DNA from: Carnegiea gigantea
Lineage: Eukaryota > Streptophyta > Magnoliopsida > Caryophyllales > Cactaceae
Assembly (NCBI GenBank): GCA_029747015.1
Contig: JAKOGI010001964.1
Span: forward strand, 1-64,000
Direction: 5' to 3'
DNA length: 64,000 nucleotides
Made by a program: the position numbers and the translations under genes. A model generated the notes under the pieces. The model saw only the letters and a list, made by a program, of their open reading frames with translations. It was not told where the DNA came from and searched no databases. Shown here piece after piece: positions 1 through 11,250 of the stretch. Every line of letters begins with the position of its first letter. Position 1 is the first letter of the stretch.

Positions 1-1
1 G

Positions 2-371
2 TTGGAGCTTCAAATCCCATCACTCCGCATCACCATACAGGAAGGTTTGACGGAAGACGAAAATCACAGGCTTCGCTTAGCTCAGTTGGAGGCCCTTGAT
101 GAGAGGAGACTTCAGGCACAGCAAAAGCTAGAATGCTACCAAGCCCGTCTATCGAGAGCGTTCAACAAAAGGTTCGGCCACGCTCGTTCCAAGTGGGAGA
201 CCAGGTACTGGCAATAAGAAGATCGATCATTGTTTCTTACAAATCTGGAAGCAAATTCACCTCCAAGTGGGGTGGTCCTTATGTAGTCAGAGAAGTTTAC
301 ACAAATGGAGTGCTGATGGAGTGCGCGTAGGACCCATAAACGGCAAGTTCTTGAAGCGTTATTATCCTTGA
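2..371 (+). pseudogene. Ty3/gypsy integrase C-terminal fragment (Tat-like), broken
   Basis: End of a Ty3/gypsy pol gene. The reading starts at the window edge in frame 2 with the conserved run QARLSRAFNK. It passes to frame 1 for VRPRSFQVGDQVLA and KFTSKWGGPYVVREVYTNG, then to frame 3 for VGPINGKFLKRYYP and a TGA at 369-371. The order matches the C-terminal domain of plant integrases that I associate with the Tat lineage. Two frame changes (about 170-185 and about 305-315) disable it. The upstream pol lies outside the window. The family call is from recognised motifs; the lineage call is inference, supported by the antisense gene and tandem repeats that follow. Confidence 0.85.
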
Positions 372-814
372 AATAGAATTAATGTTGTAAAGCTCCTAAG
401 TAAGAGCCTAAACTACCCGTTCTTTCAAGTTAACTTCCTTTGTAATACTCCTGGCCTGCAAGAGTCTAAACTGTGAACGGCAAAACAAAACAAATAAAAA
501 ATATTCTGTTCTTGAACTACGTATGGCTTGATCCTTTAGGGTATTACATTCCCTTTAGGTACGTAAGCAACTTTGGTATATTTCTTAAGTACGACCATTT
601 TTAAAAAAAAAAAAGAAGGATGAATAAATTGTGTTAGTGCATTGGTTTTGTTCATTGGATACAGCTACATATTATTGCGTAAACTCGAATTGAAAGATTC
701 ATCTTATTGCAATATATCAAAACCAATTACAATAAAACCATACTGAGTTCAAAAAGAAGTAGCAAGTTGCAAAATGGAAAAAAAAAAATCCAGAACAAAT
801 CCACCAGATATGGT
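372..814. other. Retrotransposon spacer between pol and antisense gene
   Basis: AT-rich, no coding potential seen. It probably holds the 3' untranslated part of the gypsy element and the 3' flank of the antisense mobile-domain gene. Confidence 0.5.
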
Positions 815-3795
815 CTAGGCATCCAGTGCGCCTAAAAGCTCTTGGGCACGTTTCCTTGCTGCTTCAACTTGAGCCGTTTCTTCAGCAGTAACTAGGGGCG
901 CAACATCTAAATCAGCAACCTCTTTTTCAAGAAGAGACACACCATCTTTGGCTTTCTTCAATGAAGTTTCAGTCTCTACTAATTTGTCTTGCAATTCCAG
1001 CTCATCCACCTTTGCTTGCTCAAGATTCGCCTCAAGTAGCTCCCTTCGCTTATGAGCTTGGGCGACAGCAGTAGTTGTCTCATCAAACTGCGCACCGACC
1101 TTTTCCACTGAAGCTCGTGCCTCCCTAAGTTTGTCTAATAAGGCTGCCCGCTTGCTTAGCACATCTTTGGTAGGAGTATGATCTTCTAATTGGGCTTTCA
1201 ATTTCAGGTACTGTCCGACTTCATTCAAGTATACCTCGACACTATTCTTCAGCCCTAAATAATCTGCCTGAAAGGATGATAACGTTTCATATATTTGCTC
1301 AGCTTCCTGGCGGATATTTGCAAGGTCGCCTTCTGTCTTTGGGATGAACTTTTTCAACTGTTGCGGAAAACGCTGCTTCACACTCAAGGCCAAATCATTA
1401 AACACGCCAGAAGCAATTCTCCCAGGGAAGTAGGTTACAACAGAATGAGCAGGTGATTCACAGCGCTCTGCTTGTTTCACTGGCAATGGCATTATGCTAA
1501 TAGAATTGTCCTCAGTTGACTTGGCAGCAGGCATAGTCAAGGTGGCTTCACTGTCTTCGTCACCAAATACGGCCTTAAGTCTATCTCCGATTTCGGCAGT
1601 ATATCCCTACATTAAAAGAAGGGTTAAGTAAAAAAGGGGGGGGGGGGAAGGAAAAGGGGCCAGGATAATAAGATGCACCTCTCCCTTTGCTTTGTTCGCC
1701 GATTTCAGTGAGCTCGTCGCACTGTTAGACTTGTTCCTGGAGTTAGGCAGCTTGGTTGCAATGTCTGGTTTGCTTTTCGAGCCTGACAAATTCTTCACTC
1801 CACTAATGGAAGACCTAGCACCCAAACCTCTCAAAGCTTCAATCTTCTCCTTACCAGGCGAACAACTTCTACTTTTCTGAGGGGATGTGTTTGCTCCCAA
1901 CGGGGAACTATCTCCTCTTTCTTTTCTAAGCTCAGCTGGGGATAGGGCATGTTCATTACGCTGCTGCATGATTGGCTTATGTCCACTTGCTTTACCAGAG
2001 GTGACAACTAAGGCGGATGCATCATCAGCAACTCTCACTTTAGAAGTTCTTCGTGGTTGCACAGTCTCGCCTCTAGGATATTTAGGCCCTTGAGAGAAAA
2101 GATCGCCCCGCGAAGATCGCCACCAATTAGCGTATGCAATAGTAACCAGTGTAGACTTCTTGTCAAGAGGAGCAGGAATTGTCACGCTGGACCTTGTTAT
2201 ATGTTCTGTAAGGTTGAACCAATAGCGAGCTATGTCCTGTAAGGTGCCCTCTCGGTCATTCATCTGTGGCTCACTTAGTACATCTTAATAGAAGCCAAAT
2301 TGTCGCCCAAACTTACAAGGGAAGTATGGTTCGATCACAATTGTTCTTCGTTGTCGCAAGGTCAAAAACCCAGAGCGGAGGCAAATTAAATATGTTTTCC
2401 AGCTTGAGGATAAATTTTGGGTGTCAATCAAGGTGATCGATGTATCCTTCATAAGAGCGTTAGAATACATGACAGACGGATCCTTGCACTTCAATAGCTC
2501 TCGAGCTTCTTGTATGTCAGGAGTCCGATTCATCTTTTCACCAGAGAACCTCACCATTTTAGGATGGCCGTGTCGATGATGGGGATGATCAAAATAAGTT
2601 GGAAAGTAAGTCCCTAACCATCCATAAACGTAGTGAATGGGGAAAATTATTTCCAACTTATTTAGGCTCCGAGCCATAGAAATTCTATGCAATCCCCGAT
2701 AAACGCTAGCTAAAGTAGGAATTGCGAGGTTTAAACATTCCCCGTGAGCCAATTTGCTTGCAGCTACAAACACAGCTAGGCAATAAGGCACACTGCTTCA
2801 GTTGGTAGCACAAAGGAGCATAACTAACAGGAAATAAGCGCAGCAAGGTAGGTCTCTTCGATTAGGGCCTCAGGAATATTGAGCGTCACAAAAGGGTCCT
2901 TCTCTCTCTTCGTTCGCCCTGTACGAGGAGCAATCATACAAGATGGGCATGATGTGTTTGTTGGAGCTTTAACTCGCTTTCTGTTGTCACGACTGGGAGG
3001 AGGTGTGTAAATCTATCGCCCTCGAAACCAGAAGCATATCCATTCGGTAGTAGGAAGTTGAACAATGCCATGAACATCTTGGCATATTCTGTGGAATGCA
3101 GAAAAGAGGAATGTGCAAGTCGCTGGAATATCATTTTCTCCACGTCCTGCAGAAAGGAGTTCTCTGGCGGATGGAATGACTTCTTCGTAGTAAGCACCGT
3201 CAGTTGGAAGTCCACCTATAGTCCGCAAATCTCATAAGGAGATTGACATATCGCCACTCTCTGTGCAAAAGGTGTTAGTAGTGTGGCACCACAGCTCACA
3301 GAATGCTTTGAAGACGGTGAGACTCATGTTATAAGAGAACAATGATGCATACAGTCCGTCATGAAGCCTCCATTCCTTAAGTTTGTCTTTGTTGCGACCA
3401 ATGACGTCTTCAAGCCATTCCCAATAGCACGGTATGAAGAAGTTGTGGGAGAAACAAGGTGAAAAATTGCCCCATGATAGTGTCCCATCCATGATACGAT
3501 GTCGGAGTAAGGGTATTGCTCCTTGAGAAGGGGTGGAAGATGTAAATAATGGCGAGCTAAGCTTCAAGACTCTCAAAGTCGTGATGACTCCGTCTGATCT
3601 TTGTATGTCGCGGGTAGACTCCACACTCCAGCATGAATCTGCAAGGTAGTTATGGAGTAAAGAACGTCTGGACGGTAGGGGTGTTGGCATATCTACGCGG
3701 AGAGTCACGCCTTCTTCAATTGGATCATCTTCTCTGTCCAGGATGGTAAGAGTTGGCTTCTTGGGATCGGATGATGAATCCAGAAAATGCACCAT
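815..3795 (-). pseudogene. Plant mobile domain (PMD) gene, antisense inside a gypsy element, decayed
   Basis: Plant mobile domain proteins (the family of MAIN/MAIL1 and of transposon-borne relatives) are recognised by WEWLEDVIGRNKDKLKEW, YASLFSYNMS, AFCELW, GGLPTDGAYYEEVIP, EETYLAAL and RQFGFY in order. Exon 1 runs 3795 to 1679 and exon 2 runs 1606 to 815. The reading is in phase 0 across the 72-bp GT-AG intron. The N-terminal ~480 residues are the mobile domain. A basic Ser-rich linker follows, then a long coiled coil ending QELLGALDA. The start is the ATG at 3793-3795. It is dead: stops at 3232-3234 (a TGG to TGA change by context), 3013-3015, 2824-2826 (TGG to TAG) and 2285-2287 (CAA to TAA), plus a frameshift between about 2826 and 2791. 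Exon 1 is one base short of a multiple of three, which fits a single lost base. It sits downstream of pol in antisense, as known extra ORFs of Tat-lineage elements do. Confidence 0.85.
1607..1678 (-). other. 72-bp GT-AG intron of the mobile-domain gene
   Basis: On the minus strand the donor is GAG|GTGCAT and the acceptor TTAATGTAG|GGATAT. A C/T-rich tract (the G run on the plus strand) precedes the acceptor. Removing it joins 195 codons read from 2263 to 264 codons read to 815 without a frame change, so splicing is strongly supported. Confidence 0.85.
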
Positions 3796-3814
3796 GACTG
3801 CACGGAGGAAATTT

Positions 3815-4362
3815 AAGTCGACCCCAATTAGATTAAATGAGGGAGTCGCCTGCGAAGAATCGAATCTACGGGAAGAAACGATTCCTCGTCTTAAAAGTCG
3901 ACCTCACTTCGCAATCTAATTGGAGGAGTCATGGCTGAAAGGAAGAAATTCAAGTCGACCCCAATTAGATTAAATGAGGGAGTCGCCTGTGAAGAATCGA
4001 ATCTACGGGGAAAAACGATTCCTCATCTTAAAAGTCGACCTCACTCCGTGATCTAATCGGAGGAGTCGTGGCTGAAAGGAAGAAATTCAAGTCGACCCCA
4101 ATTAGATTAAATGAGGGAGTCGCCTGCGAAGAATCGAATCTACGAGGAGAAACGATTCGTCATCTTAGAAGTCGACCTCACTTCGCGATCTAATCGGAGG
4201 AGCCGTGGCTGAAAGGAAGAAATTCAAGTCGACCCCAATTAGATTAAATGAGGGAGTCGCCTGCGAAGAATCGAATCTACGGGGAGAAACGATTCCTCGT
4301 CTTAGAAGTCGACCTCACTTCGCGATCTAATCAGGGGAGTCGTGGCTGGCAGAAAGAAATTT
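3815..4362. repeat. Four tandem 137-bp repeats
   Basis: Copies start at 3815, 3952, 4089 and 4226, each with AAGTCGACCCCAATTAGATT. A fifth copy begins at 4363 and decays at once. The exact 137-bp spacing is seen directly. Each unit contains a GAATCG...CGATTC inverted repeat and a second AAGTCGACC half-way along. They lie just upstream of the antisense mobile-domain start codon, in the 3' part of the gypsy element. Tandem repeats in the 3' region are established for Tat-lineage retrotransposons. Confidence 0.95.
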
Positions 4363-5170
4363 AAGTTGATTCAGCAGCTTCCTGGAAAAAAAAAAAAAAA
4401 AGAAGAAGAGAACATAAATTTAAGTTCTTCAACAAAAAGCAAAAAAAAGGTCACAAAAAAAAGGAGGCCAGAATGTTCTCGGCAGAAGCAAGGCCACCAA
4501 ACGAAACAAAAGCATCCACATTTACGATGAGGTGTTAGTCTCATTATGACCAACATTCTGGAATAATTTGACCAATTTGTCAAAAATGGGTACAGCGCAG
4601 CAACCCCATCGTTTTCGCTTCTTCTTTCTCTCTCTTCCTCTGTTCTGCCTGTTTCTCTCAAAACCCCATGGCCATGGCTGCCCCTCTCTCTCCTACCTTC
4701 CTTCCTCTGCTCTCTCTCTCTCTCCCCTCCCTCTCCTTTGAAGTGATGATTAACAATGGAGAGCAAAAAAAAAAAAGCAAACAAACAAAAAAAAAATATA
4801 CAGAAGAAGAAAAGGGGTAAATAATCACAACAAAAAAATAAGCACTTCTCTCCAGCAATGAGGAAGAAGACGCAGAAAAAAAAAGACCACTGGGAAGATG
4901 GAGATCACTGGGAAGCGCAAGTAAATCTCCCAAGCTCTGCATCAATGACGGAATCAACGGCAACCCCAAAAAAAAAACAAAAGAGAGAGAGAGAGAGAGA
5001 GAGAGAGAATCACCTCGAGTTAAAATACAGTGAACTGAGAAAAAATTGGCGAATTTGAGGCATCTATAGATGGGTTTATATAGTAGGCAATTGAAGTTTC
5101 CTACTGTTACTCTAATTCGAATATTGGTAAATTTTATCTCTTTGAGTTATTGGCAAATTCTATCTAAAAC
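4363..5170. other. Low-complexity stretch, probable remains of gypsy 3' end/LTR
   Basis: Contains A-runs (about 4385-4400), a C/T-rich tract (4600-4745) and a (GA)n run (about 4982-5010). No credible gene. A 3' LTR should begin hereabouts if the element is complete. A TG-start candidate is near 4531 (TGTTAGTC), but I could not find the matching end or the other LTR. Confidence 0.4.
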
Positions 5171-5176
5171 TGTTTT

Positions 5177-5605
5177 GGTCTCAGATTTGGATTCAGTGGA
5201 GACTGCAGTGATTTTCGGTCTCAGATTTAGAGACCATAATTCAGATTCGGTTTTGATTAGAGACCAAAAGGATTTCGGTCTCCAAAGGGGCTTCATTTTT
5301 TGAGAAGGCTCTAGTCATTTCAGAGACCGAAAAATATAATGGTCTCTAAATAAATTTGGAGACCAAATGTTTTGGTTTCAAATTGCAATTAAGTCAGAGA
5401 CCGAAATGTAGATTCGGTCTTACTCTAAGACCAATTACATTTTCGGTCTCTGAATTTGAAACCGAACTCCAGAATTGGTCTCCATTAGAGACGAAAATCA
5501 TTTTTGGTCTCATCTTTAGAGACCGCTTGTGTATTTCGGTCTCCAACTGAGACCAAAATGGCTCGGTCTCACTAGAGACCAATATAGCCGGTCTCTAACT
5601 TCGGG
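5177..5605. repeat. Left subterminal GGTCTC/GAGACC array
   Basis: Many copies of TCGGTCTC..., GAGACCGAA and variants alternate in both orientations at 10-40 bp spacing. Paired copies make small palindromes. Such arrays are known binding sites for the TNPA-type protein in En/Spm elements; the specific role here is inferred. Confidence 0.8.
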
Positions 5606-5845
5606 GGAAAATCAGAACCAAGTCCTTCGAGCGCGGGCACTCCTCACTCAAACTCCACCATTTCGCCTCGTTCGCGCTCTCTGCTCTCTGCTCTCTGGTC
5701 TCCGCCCTGTCACTCACTCCACCGGCTTCCTCCTTCAAGCTTCTACTCTCTCACTCACTCACTTCCTTTCTCATCTCCCGGCGTTTGGTTACTGCTCGGT
5801 CGTGGGTCGCTGCTTCGAAGCCCCGACAACCCACCAAGGTATGGC
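5606..5845 (+). other. GC-rich leader exon of the CACTA transcript (inferred)
   Basis: A C/T-rich, higher-GC block ends at a good donor (CACCAAG|GTATGG near 5842). It sits just inside the left array, like the GC-rich block at 42977-43135 in the second CACTA element. Probably an untranslated first exon. A frame through it is open but resembles nothing I know. Confidence 0.4.
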
Positions 5846-6569
5846 TCCCATCTCAATCGCCTATGCTGATGCCACATTCTGGTTGTTCTCCTCCCATTCA
5901 TGGGTCTTCACTCATTTTGGTGCAGCTTGCTCTGAATTGAGGTGTCGATTTGAGGATTCTAGGGTTATTTTTGGCATTGCTTTGCTTCCCCATCCCTGTG
6001 ATTTGCTTTCTGTCTAGTTGAACGCCGTGATTTGCCTCCCATTCGTGGGAATTGCTTGATTTGGTTACTTATAGTGAATTGCACGCCAGGTGTTCGTTAA
6101 AATGCCTCACTTGTGTGTTTCTCGCAAGGCTACCTGGAAGAGGACCCAGACCCTGAACCCTCACTGCTGACTTCCACTACTTCACTGTGACTTTGCTAGT
6201 AAGAGGTACATTCAAACATCTCTAGCCAAAAAGGCCACACTCTCATAAAGTTCTTAATTACCAGTTTACAAAAGTTGCAAAAGCACAATTATCCTCATCA
6301 AATTCTTACAATTGAGAATCATTAGCAGTACTAGAATTCATTAAATACATCATTTCTTCCCTTTGATCAACTAAACAAAAATAAGTGTAAGATACAGCAG
6401 TACTACATAATTTTTGTATAATTTATGTGATTTAAGTGATTTCCAACTTAACATGAGCACTTACGATCACTGATGAGTTTTAATGCAAACTAACACAATG
6501 CTATCGAATTAAGTTCTATTATTTGGAATTGTACGTGTAGCAACGATTCACATGGGATCCCGAGCATGA

Positions 6570-8009
6570 GGCATTAGTCAAAGAGAATGGCAACAAAAGG
6601 TGCGTGTAAGGGTGAAAGATATAGTGAACAACGCCAGGAGGAGCCCTCCGGATAAGATCATTACCTGGATGACGGATAATCTTCGAGCATCATTGCAGAC
6701 CAGGAGGGAAACTGATGAGGAATTCAAGAAGCGGTCTGAGTGGAACAAGAAGAACAAGACAGAGGGGCCGAAGGCTAAGATTGGGCACAGTCAGGAGTCA
6801 ATATCAGCGACAATGTGGGTTGAGAAACTAGTATGAAAATCTAAACTATTTCACTGGAATACGTGGTTTTAACTTTGCAAGGTTGCTAATGTAAACAGGT
6901 ATATCTGTATATGATAGACGAAGCAATTAGGAAGAAGACCTTCGGCTGCTGAATTGTTTGCGACCACTCATTCAAAGGTTGATGATAATGGTCAGCGGAT
7001 TTGGTGCGATGCTCACGCGTAGAGTGTTTATGTAAGTATTGTACCAACCCCTCCGATTCAAGTTAGATGACCAAAATATGTAAACAAGCTTTTAATTCTG
7101 CCATTAATTCTGCTAGGTAATTCTAATCAAGAAGAATTCAGTTATTCACGGGAATAAAAATAAATACCCTTAGTAGGTACTACTAAGAAGAACATTGATT
7201 TAAGTTCTATAAGCATTCATAGATCAATTGATGCTGTTTTCTTGATTTTTAGGATATAAACCCCAATGCTCCGGATGTGTGATCCGTTGAGATGTATACG
7301 TGGTGTACTCCGGGCGTGTGACCCGTTGAGCGTACGAATGTATTGTGTAGCTTTATTTGTTGCAGGGAATATATTATAGCTTTAAGCCTGGGATATGGTC
7401 AACTTTTAGGCAGAACTCTCCCGTTTCTTCCCAGAAATAAAAATATATATGTCTTTAATTTGCTCTTCCTATGTGTACCTGAAGATGAGTTAATCTTGAA
7501 TGATTATCTGAGTTCATCTCGTTAATTTGCCCCTTTGTGTTTGACTGTTTATATTCATTCCGATGATGCAGGACAAATATGAGCAACTGAAAGCAGGAAC
7601 TGATGTGCAAGTCGGTTCAGCAGCTAATAATCACCTGTTCTTCAAAGCTAGTGGTGGCTGGAGTCAGAAGGGCACTATATACGGACTTAGAAGAGAGGGT
7701 CCTGCCATATTTAAGAGACCGACCACGTCTAGGCGTAGTGGCTGCAACAGTTCGTCGGCATATTCCTCTCCAATAGTTACTCAGCTCCAGGATCAATTGC
7801 AAACGACTCAAGCTCACCTACATTCGACAGAGGAGGAGTTGAGGAGTACTAGGGAGGAGTTGAGTAGTACAAGGGAGGAGTTGGAAGCTACGAAGAAGCA
7901 GCCGGATGACCAAAGGATTGGATTGCTGGAGCTTAACGCTCGGTTTGATAGCTTCGCGGCGCTCCTTAGCCACCCCACCTGCGCAGATAACTCTCAAGCA
8001 TCCTCATAG
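6570..8009 (+). pseudogene. CACTA second ORF remnant (Ptta/En-Spm type)
   Basis: Three coding blocks are recognisable. Block 1 (6600-6836) has VKDIVNNARR and a charged segment of the transposase_24/Ptta type. Block 2 (about 6943-7022) reads GRRPSAAELFATTHSK in frame before a TAG. Block 3 (7563-8009) has GWSQKGTIYGLRREG, then a coiled coil of repeated EELRSTREEL units, and ends at TAG 8007-8009. The gaps between blocks look like introns. The corresponding block of the second CACTA element (48505-49069) has KGRIYGIGDEA and a coiled coil in the same order. No complete frame survives. Residues of the catalytic TNP2 protein are absent, so this was the accessory DNA-binding ORF. Confidence 0.7.
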
Positions 8010-8299
8010 ATGTAGGTATGTATGGTATGCTTCAACTTAGTTAGGGTGCGTACATGTAATTACTTGAACACTTGAAGGTGGAACATTGGTATCGGGACTT
8101 CTTGTATGGTTGCGGAATGTGTGTGACATGGCACTGTTGTATATAGTTGTTGTAGTTTTGCAATGCGAAATTATGAAAATTTTGGTGTATTTTCGGATGC
8201 TGCAGCACGTACCTTGATATATCGTATGTAGGGGCAATTATGGCCCACACATGTAACTAGCATCATCTGTAAAATGGGGAGAAATAAAGCAAAAATTGT

Positions 8300-8755
8300 G
8301 TGCAGGTTAGAGACCGACACACAAATTTCGATCTCTGACTGAGATCGAAACCAGTGTTCGGCCTCCAAATTCACATAAAAGGGGCCTCAGTCTCTACTGG
8401 AGACCGAAATAAAATCCGGTCTCCAATTGAGACCGAGGGCAAGGGTCTCCACTAGAGACCAGTCTCTCTTTGGTCTCAAATGGAGACCGGCCCACTTGGT
8501 CTCAAATTGAGACCAGTACACTGTGGTCTCAGTCAGAGACCATGTGGGTTGGTCTCTAATTGAGACCAATAATTTCTGGTCTCAATTAGAGACCGGCCAA
8601 TTTGGTCTCAACTAGAGACCGGTTTTTCCAAACTCGGTCTCCAATTTTGAATTGCTACCAAACATTTGGAGACCGAAGCAATTCGGTCTCCAAAATTAAA
8701 TAGAGACCGAATTGTCAAGTTCGGAGACCGAATTTCTTCGGTCTCAAATGGGCCG
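8300..8755. repeat. Right subterminal GGTCTC/GAGACC array
   Basis: Mirror counterpart of the left array, denser, running to the terminal TAGTG. Motifs such as GGTCTCAATTAGAGACC form perfect short palindromes. Confidence 0.85.
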
Positions 8756-8768
8756 GATTGTTGTAGTG

Positions 8769-9807
8769 ATTGTGATATATGTGAATTTTTTCAAATGAAT
8801 ATATATAAATCACATATGGTTCAATCATTTGATAGCTATGAGACACAACACAACATTAATGTATGGTCCGCAAAATTGTTGAATAATCCTTTATTAATCT
8901 TGTCCATCGATCAAAAGCATTTACAATGTCTCGTCCTCAAAAGGCAACACCACAAACATAAGCCAACAATAAAAGTTATGATATCTATACATCAACATCA
9001 GAGAGGAGCAATGCATAACATCATCAAACTAATAATACCTAAAATTATTTTTCATTTTTTTTAGGGGAAAAAAATCAACACAGTGGATACATTGGCGTAG
9101 CTATAGTTTTTTAGGCAGCCTTGATACCCCCCAAAAAAAAAGGAGAGCTAAAGTTTTACATCTAAATTTTTAAAATGGACACCGGCAAAGCTAATTAATA
9201 TTATCCAATCTAAAAAGCTTAGAAGGGATAAAAATATTTTTTAAAAAAATTGGACCCACACAAAGTGAAATGTAATTTCCTCCTATATGCTTGTCTTCTA
9301 TGTTGGCAATTTTTGAAAGCTGTCAAATTTTCAACCCCCGCCCTCGATATGGGGTTAAGGGTAGTAATATCTAGTAGAACATTTTGAATTCTCATGTTAC
9401 TAGTTCAATATTGATACAGAAAAATATACTAAACTTGCTTATATTAAAATAATATGTATATTTCCACAATATTGGAAATGAATGACATTGGAAATACCTA
9501 CTAATTAAGACCTAAAAAAAAAGTTATATTGTTCTGACTTGTAAATTCCAATAAAAATGAAGCTTGCCTTGCATTGTGCTTTCCTACGCCAACAACAATT
9601 ACAAATTTACAATAACAGCACTAGGAATGCAAAGAATGATATCTTTCCTACAAATTACTCGGTGGTATATATGGCCACTGGGTAGCTAATAGTTTTGGAT
9701 GATCAATGATGGTTAATGACAAAATTTCTTCCTGAAATTTTGCCCGACACAAAAATTATATGATGTACGTTTTTATTCGAAACATCATGAAAGTCTTTAC
9801 TATTCCT
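8769..9807. other. Intergenic, nothing recognised
   Basis: AT-rich sequence between the CACTA element and a LINE fragment. Open frames here are short and lack any recognisable motif. Confidence 0.5.
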
Positions 9808-9823
9808 TATTCTTATTCGGTCG

Positions 9824-10498
9824 CAGAGATGAGGATGATCAGATAGATATATGGGTATACGAGATTGGATAAAATTAGGAATGAAGTGATAAGAGACTTA
9901 GTCAAAGTAGCGCCCATCGAAGACAAGATGAGGGAATCAAGATTAAGATGGTTTGGCTATATGAAAAGAAGGAGCGTGGACGCACCAGTAAGGAGATATG
10001 AGACTATTAACATCCCTGTCGTTAACAGAGGGAGAGGTCGACCAAAGAAGAGTTTGGATGAGATGATTAGAGGGGACCTGAAAGTTGTAGAATTGACGGA
10101 GGATATGGCTCAGGATAGAAGACTCTGGCGGGATAGGATTAAAGTCGTAGATGGAGGAGCTTTGTCGGCATAGTGCTTGTCGGTTGTAGTAGGGTAGGTT
10201 TTGTTGAGGGTCCATATTTGTTGTGTTGTTTGCAGGTAGTACTTGCTTCTGAAGAGGTTATTATATGTCTATCGCTGCTAAGGTATGGTACCTCCCCCCC
10301 TCTGCTTTACTATACCAGTGGTTCTCTCTCTCTAACCCTTCTTTTATAAATGTTTACAAATGTTTACAAAATTCTTGTTTGGTGGGTCGCTTGGAATCAG
10401 CCTCTCTACGGGCAGAGATGTCGGTTGAGGTAAGGCTGCCTACATCTGAATCTCCCCAAATCCTGCGAAAGCAGGACCCACACTGGGAGTTGTTGTTG
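9824..10498 (+). mobile_element. RTE-type LINE, 5'-truncated, with target-site duplication
   Basis: A 675-bp 3' fragment flanked by a 16-bp direct repeat (9808-9823 and 10499-10514, TATTCTTATTCGGTCG, one mismatch). It encodes the end of the LINE polyprotein: EMRMIR, an in-frame TAG, then VAPIEDKMRESRLRWFG, GRGRPKKSLDEMIR and AQDRRLWRDRI, ending near 10173. The 3' UTR ends in GTTGTTGTTG. The 5' truncation, TSD and (TTG)n tail are typical of RTE retrotransposition. Confidence 0.92.
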
Positions 10499-10514
10499 TA
10501 TTCTTATTCGATCG

Positions 10515-10989
10515 GAAGATCATCATTAAAAGTAAGGAAGAAAAATGATGAAAAATTATTCCTAGTTCTTTCAATCCCTCTTTACTAAAATTTTAATTTC
10601 TCACACTATAATTTGGAGTGTAAGAGAGAGTAGGATTATATTTATGGAATGGCACGCAAGTCAGCACGATGTAGAGTTCCATCTTGCGGCGTTTGCCTTT
10701 TGTCTTTTTGTGTGTTTTCTTTTTCTTTTCTTTTCTTTTTTTTGTAAATCATAACTTTTAGGTGATTAAAAAAAAAAGTTGTATCTTATGGGATAGATAT
10801 TTGACAATTATTTTATTTGGCGATCTAAATTTACCTTGGATATAAAGGTAAAGGTAAATTAGTTACAAAAGTTGGAACTTGGGATTTTTTAGAGGGATAT
10901 AGACTCCCATTTAGAGTTCCAAAAACTAGAACTTCGATTGCAGATGCTGTTAGATTTGTGATGCTGTAAGATTTGTTTCTTAAATAATA
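10515..10989. other. Intergenic, nothing recognised
   Basis: AT-rich, no coding signal. Ends at the TA target of the following MITE. Confidence 0.5.
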
Positions 10990-11250
10990 CTTCCTCCGTT
11001 GACTTTTCAGACATAATAAGAAACAGTAAGATAAACCAACTATTTTAAAGGTAGTGTATCTATAATGCCCTTACTAATTTGAATTTAAAATGTACTTTTA
11101 ATTGTCCATTTCTTTTCACAGTTGTTTTTGAATTAAAAAATAAGATAGTTTAGAAAATTTTATAAATTAGAATTCCATTTTAAAAAAAGTAAATATTAAT
11201 TTGGGACATTCCTTAAAAAAATAAGGGACAACCTTTTTGGATGGAGGGAG
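10990..11250. mobile_element. Stowaway (Tc1/mariner) MITE
   Basis: 261 bp with terminal inverted repeats CTTCCTCCGTTGAC... and ...GGATGGAGGGAG, flanked by TA on both sides (10988-10989 and 11251-11252). The CTCCCTCCGT-type end and TA duplication are diagnostic for Stowaway. Confidence 0.92.

Larger units (their letters stand above)
5171..8768 (+). mobile_element. Non-autonomous CACTA (En/Spm) transposon
   Basis: The right end is clear: the sequence ends TTGTTGTAGTG at 8768, the reverse complement of CACTACAACAA. Inside both ends lie dense arrays of short inverted motifs (GGTCTC and GAGACC), the subterminal repeats expected of CACTA elements. The interior carries remnants of the En/Spm second ORF (Ptta/transposase_24 type) but no TNP2 transposase, so it could move only with help. 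The left terminal CACTA is not visible. The array starts about 5177, so the left end is truncated or mutated and the left boundary is approximate. Confidence 0.75.

Noticed and set aside
1692..2242. Plus-strand frames opposite the mobile-domain gene
   Set aside because: Shadows of the recognised minus-strand coding sequence.
3815..4362. Spaced repeats as a CRISPR array
   Set aside because: 137-bp head-to-tail repeats with no unique spacers, in a plant retrotransposon.
4371..4969. Minus-strand frames over the C/T-rich tract
   Set aside because: Low-complexity Arg/Glu/Phe products from GA/CT runs; no motif.
5529..6017. 162-residue frame in the first CACTA element
   Set aside because: Open mainly because of C/T-rich leader sequence; starts in the subterminal array and runs through a likely splice donor.
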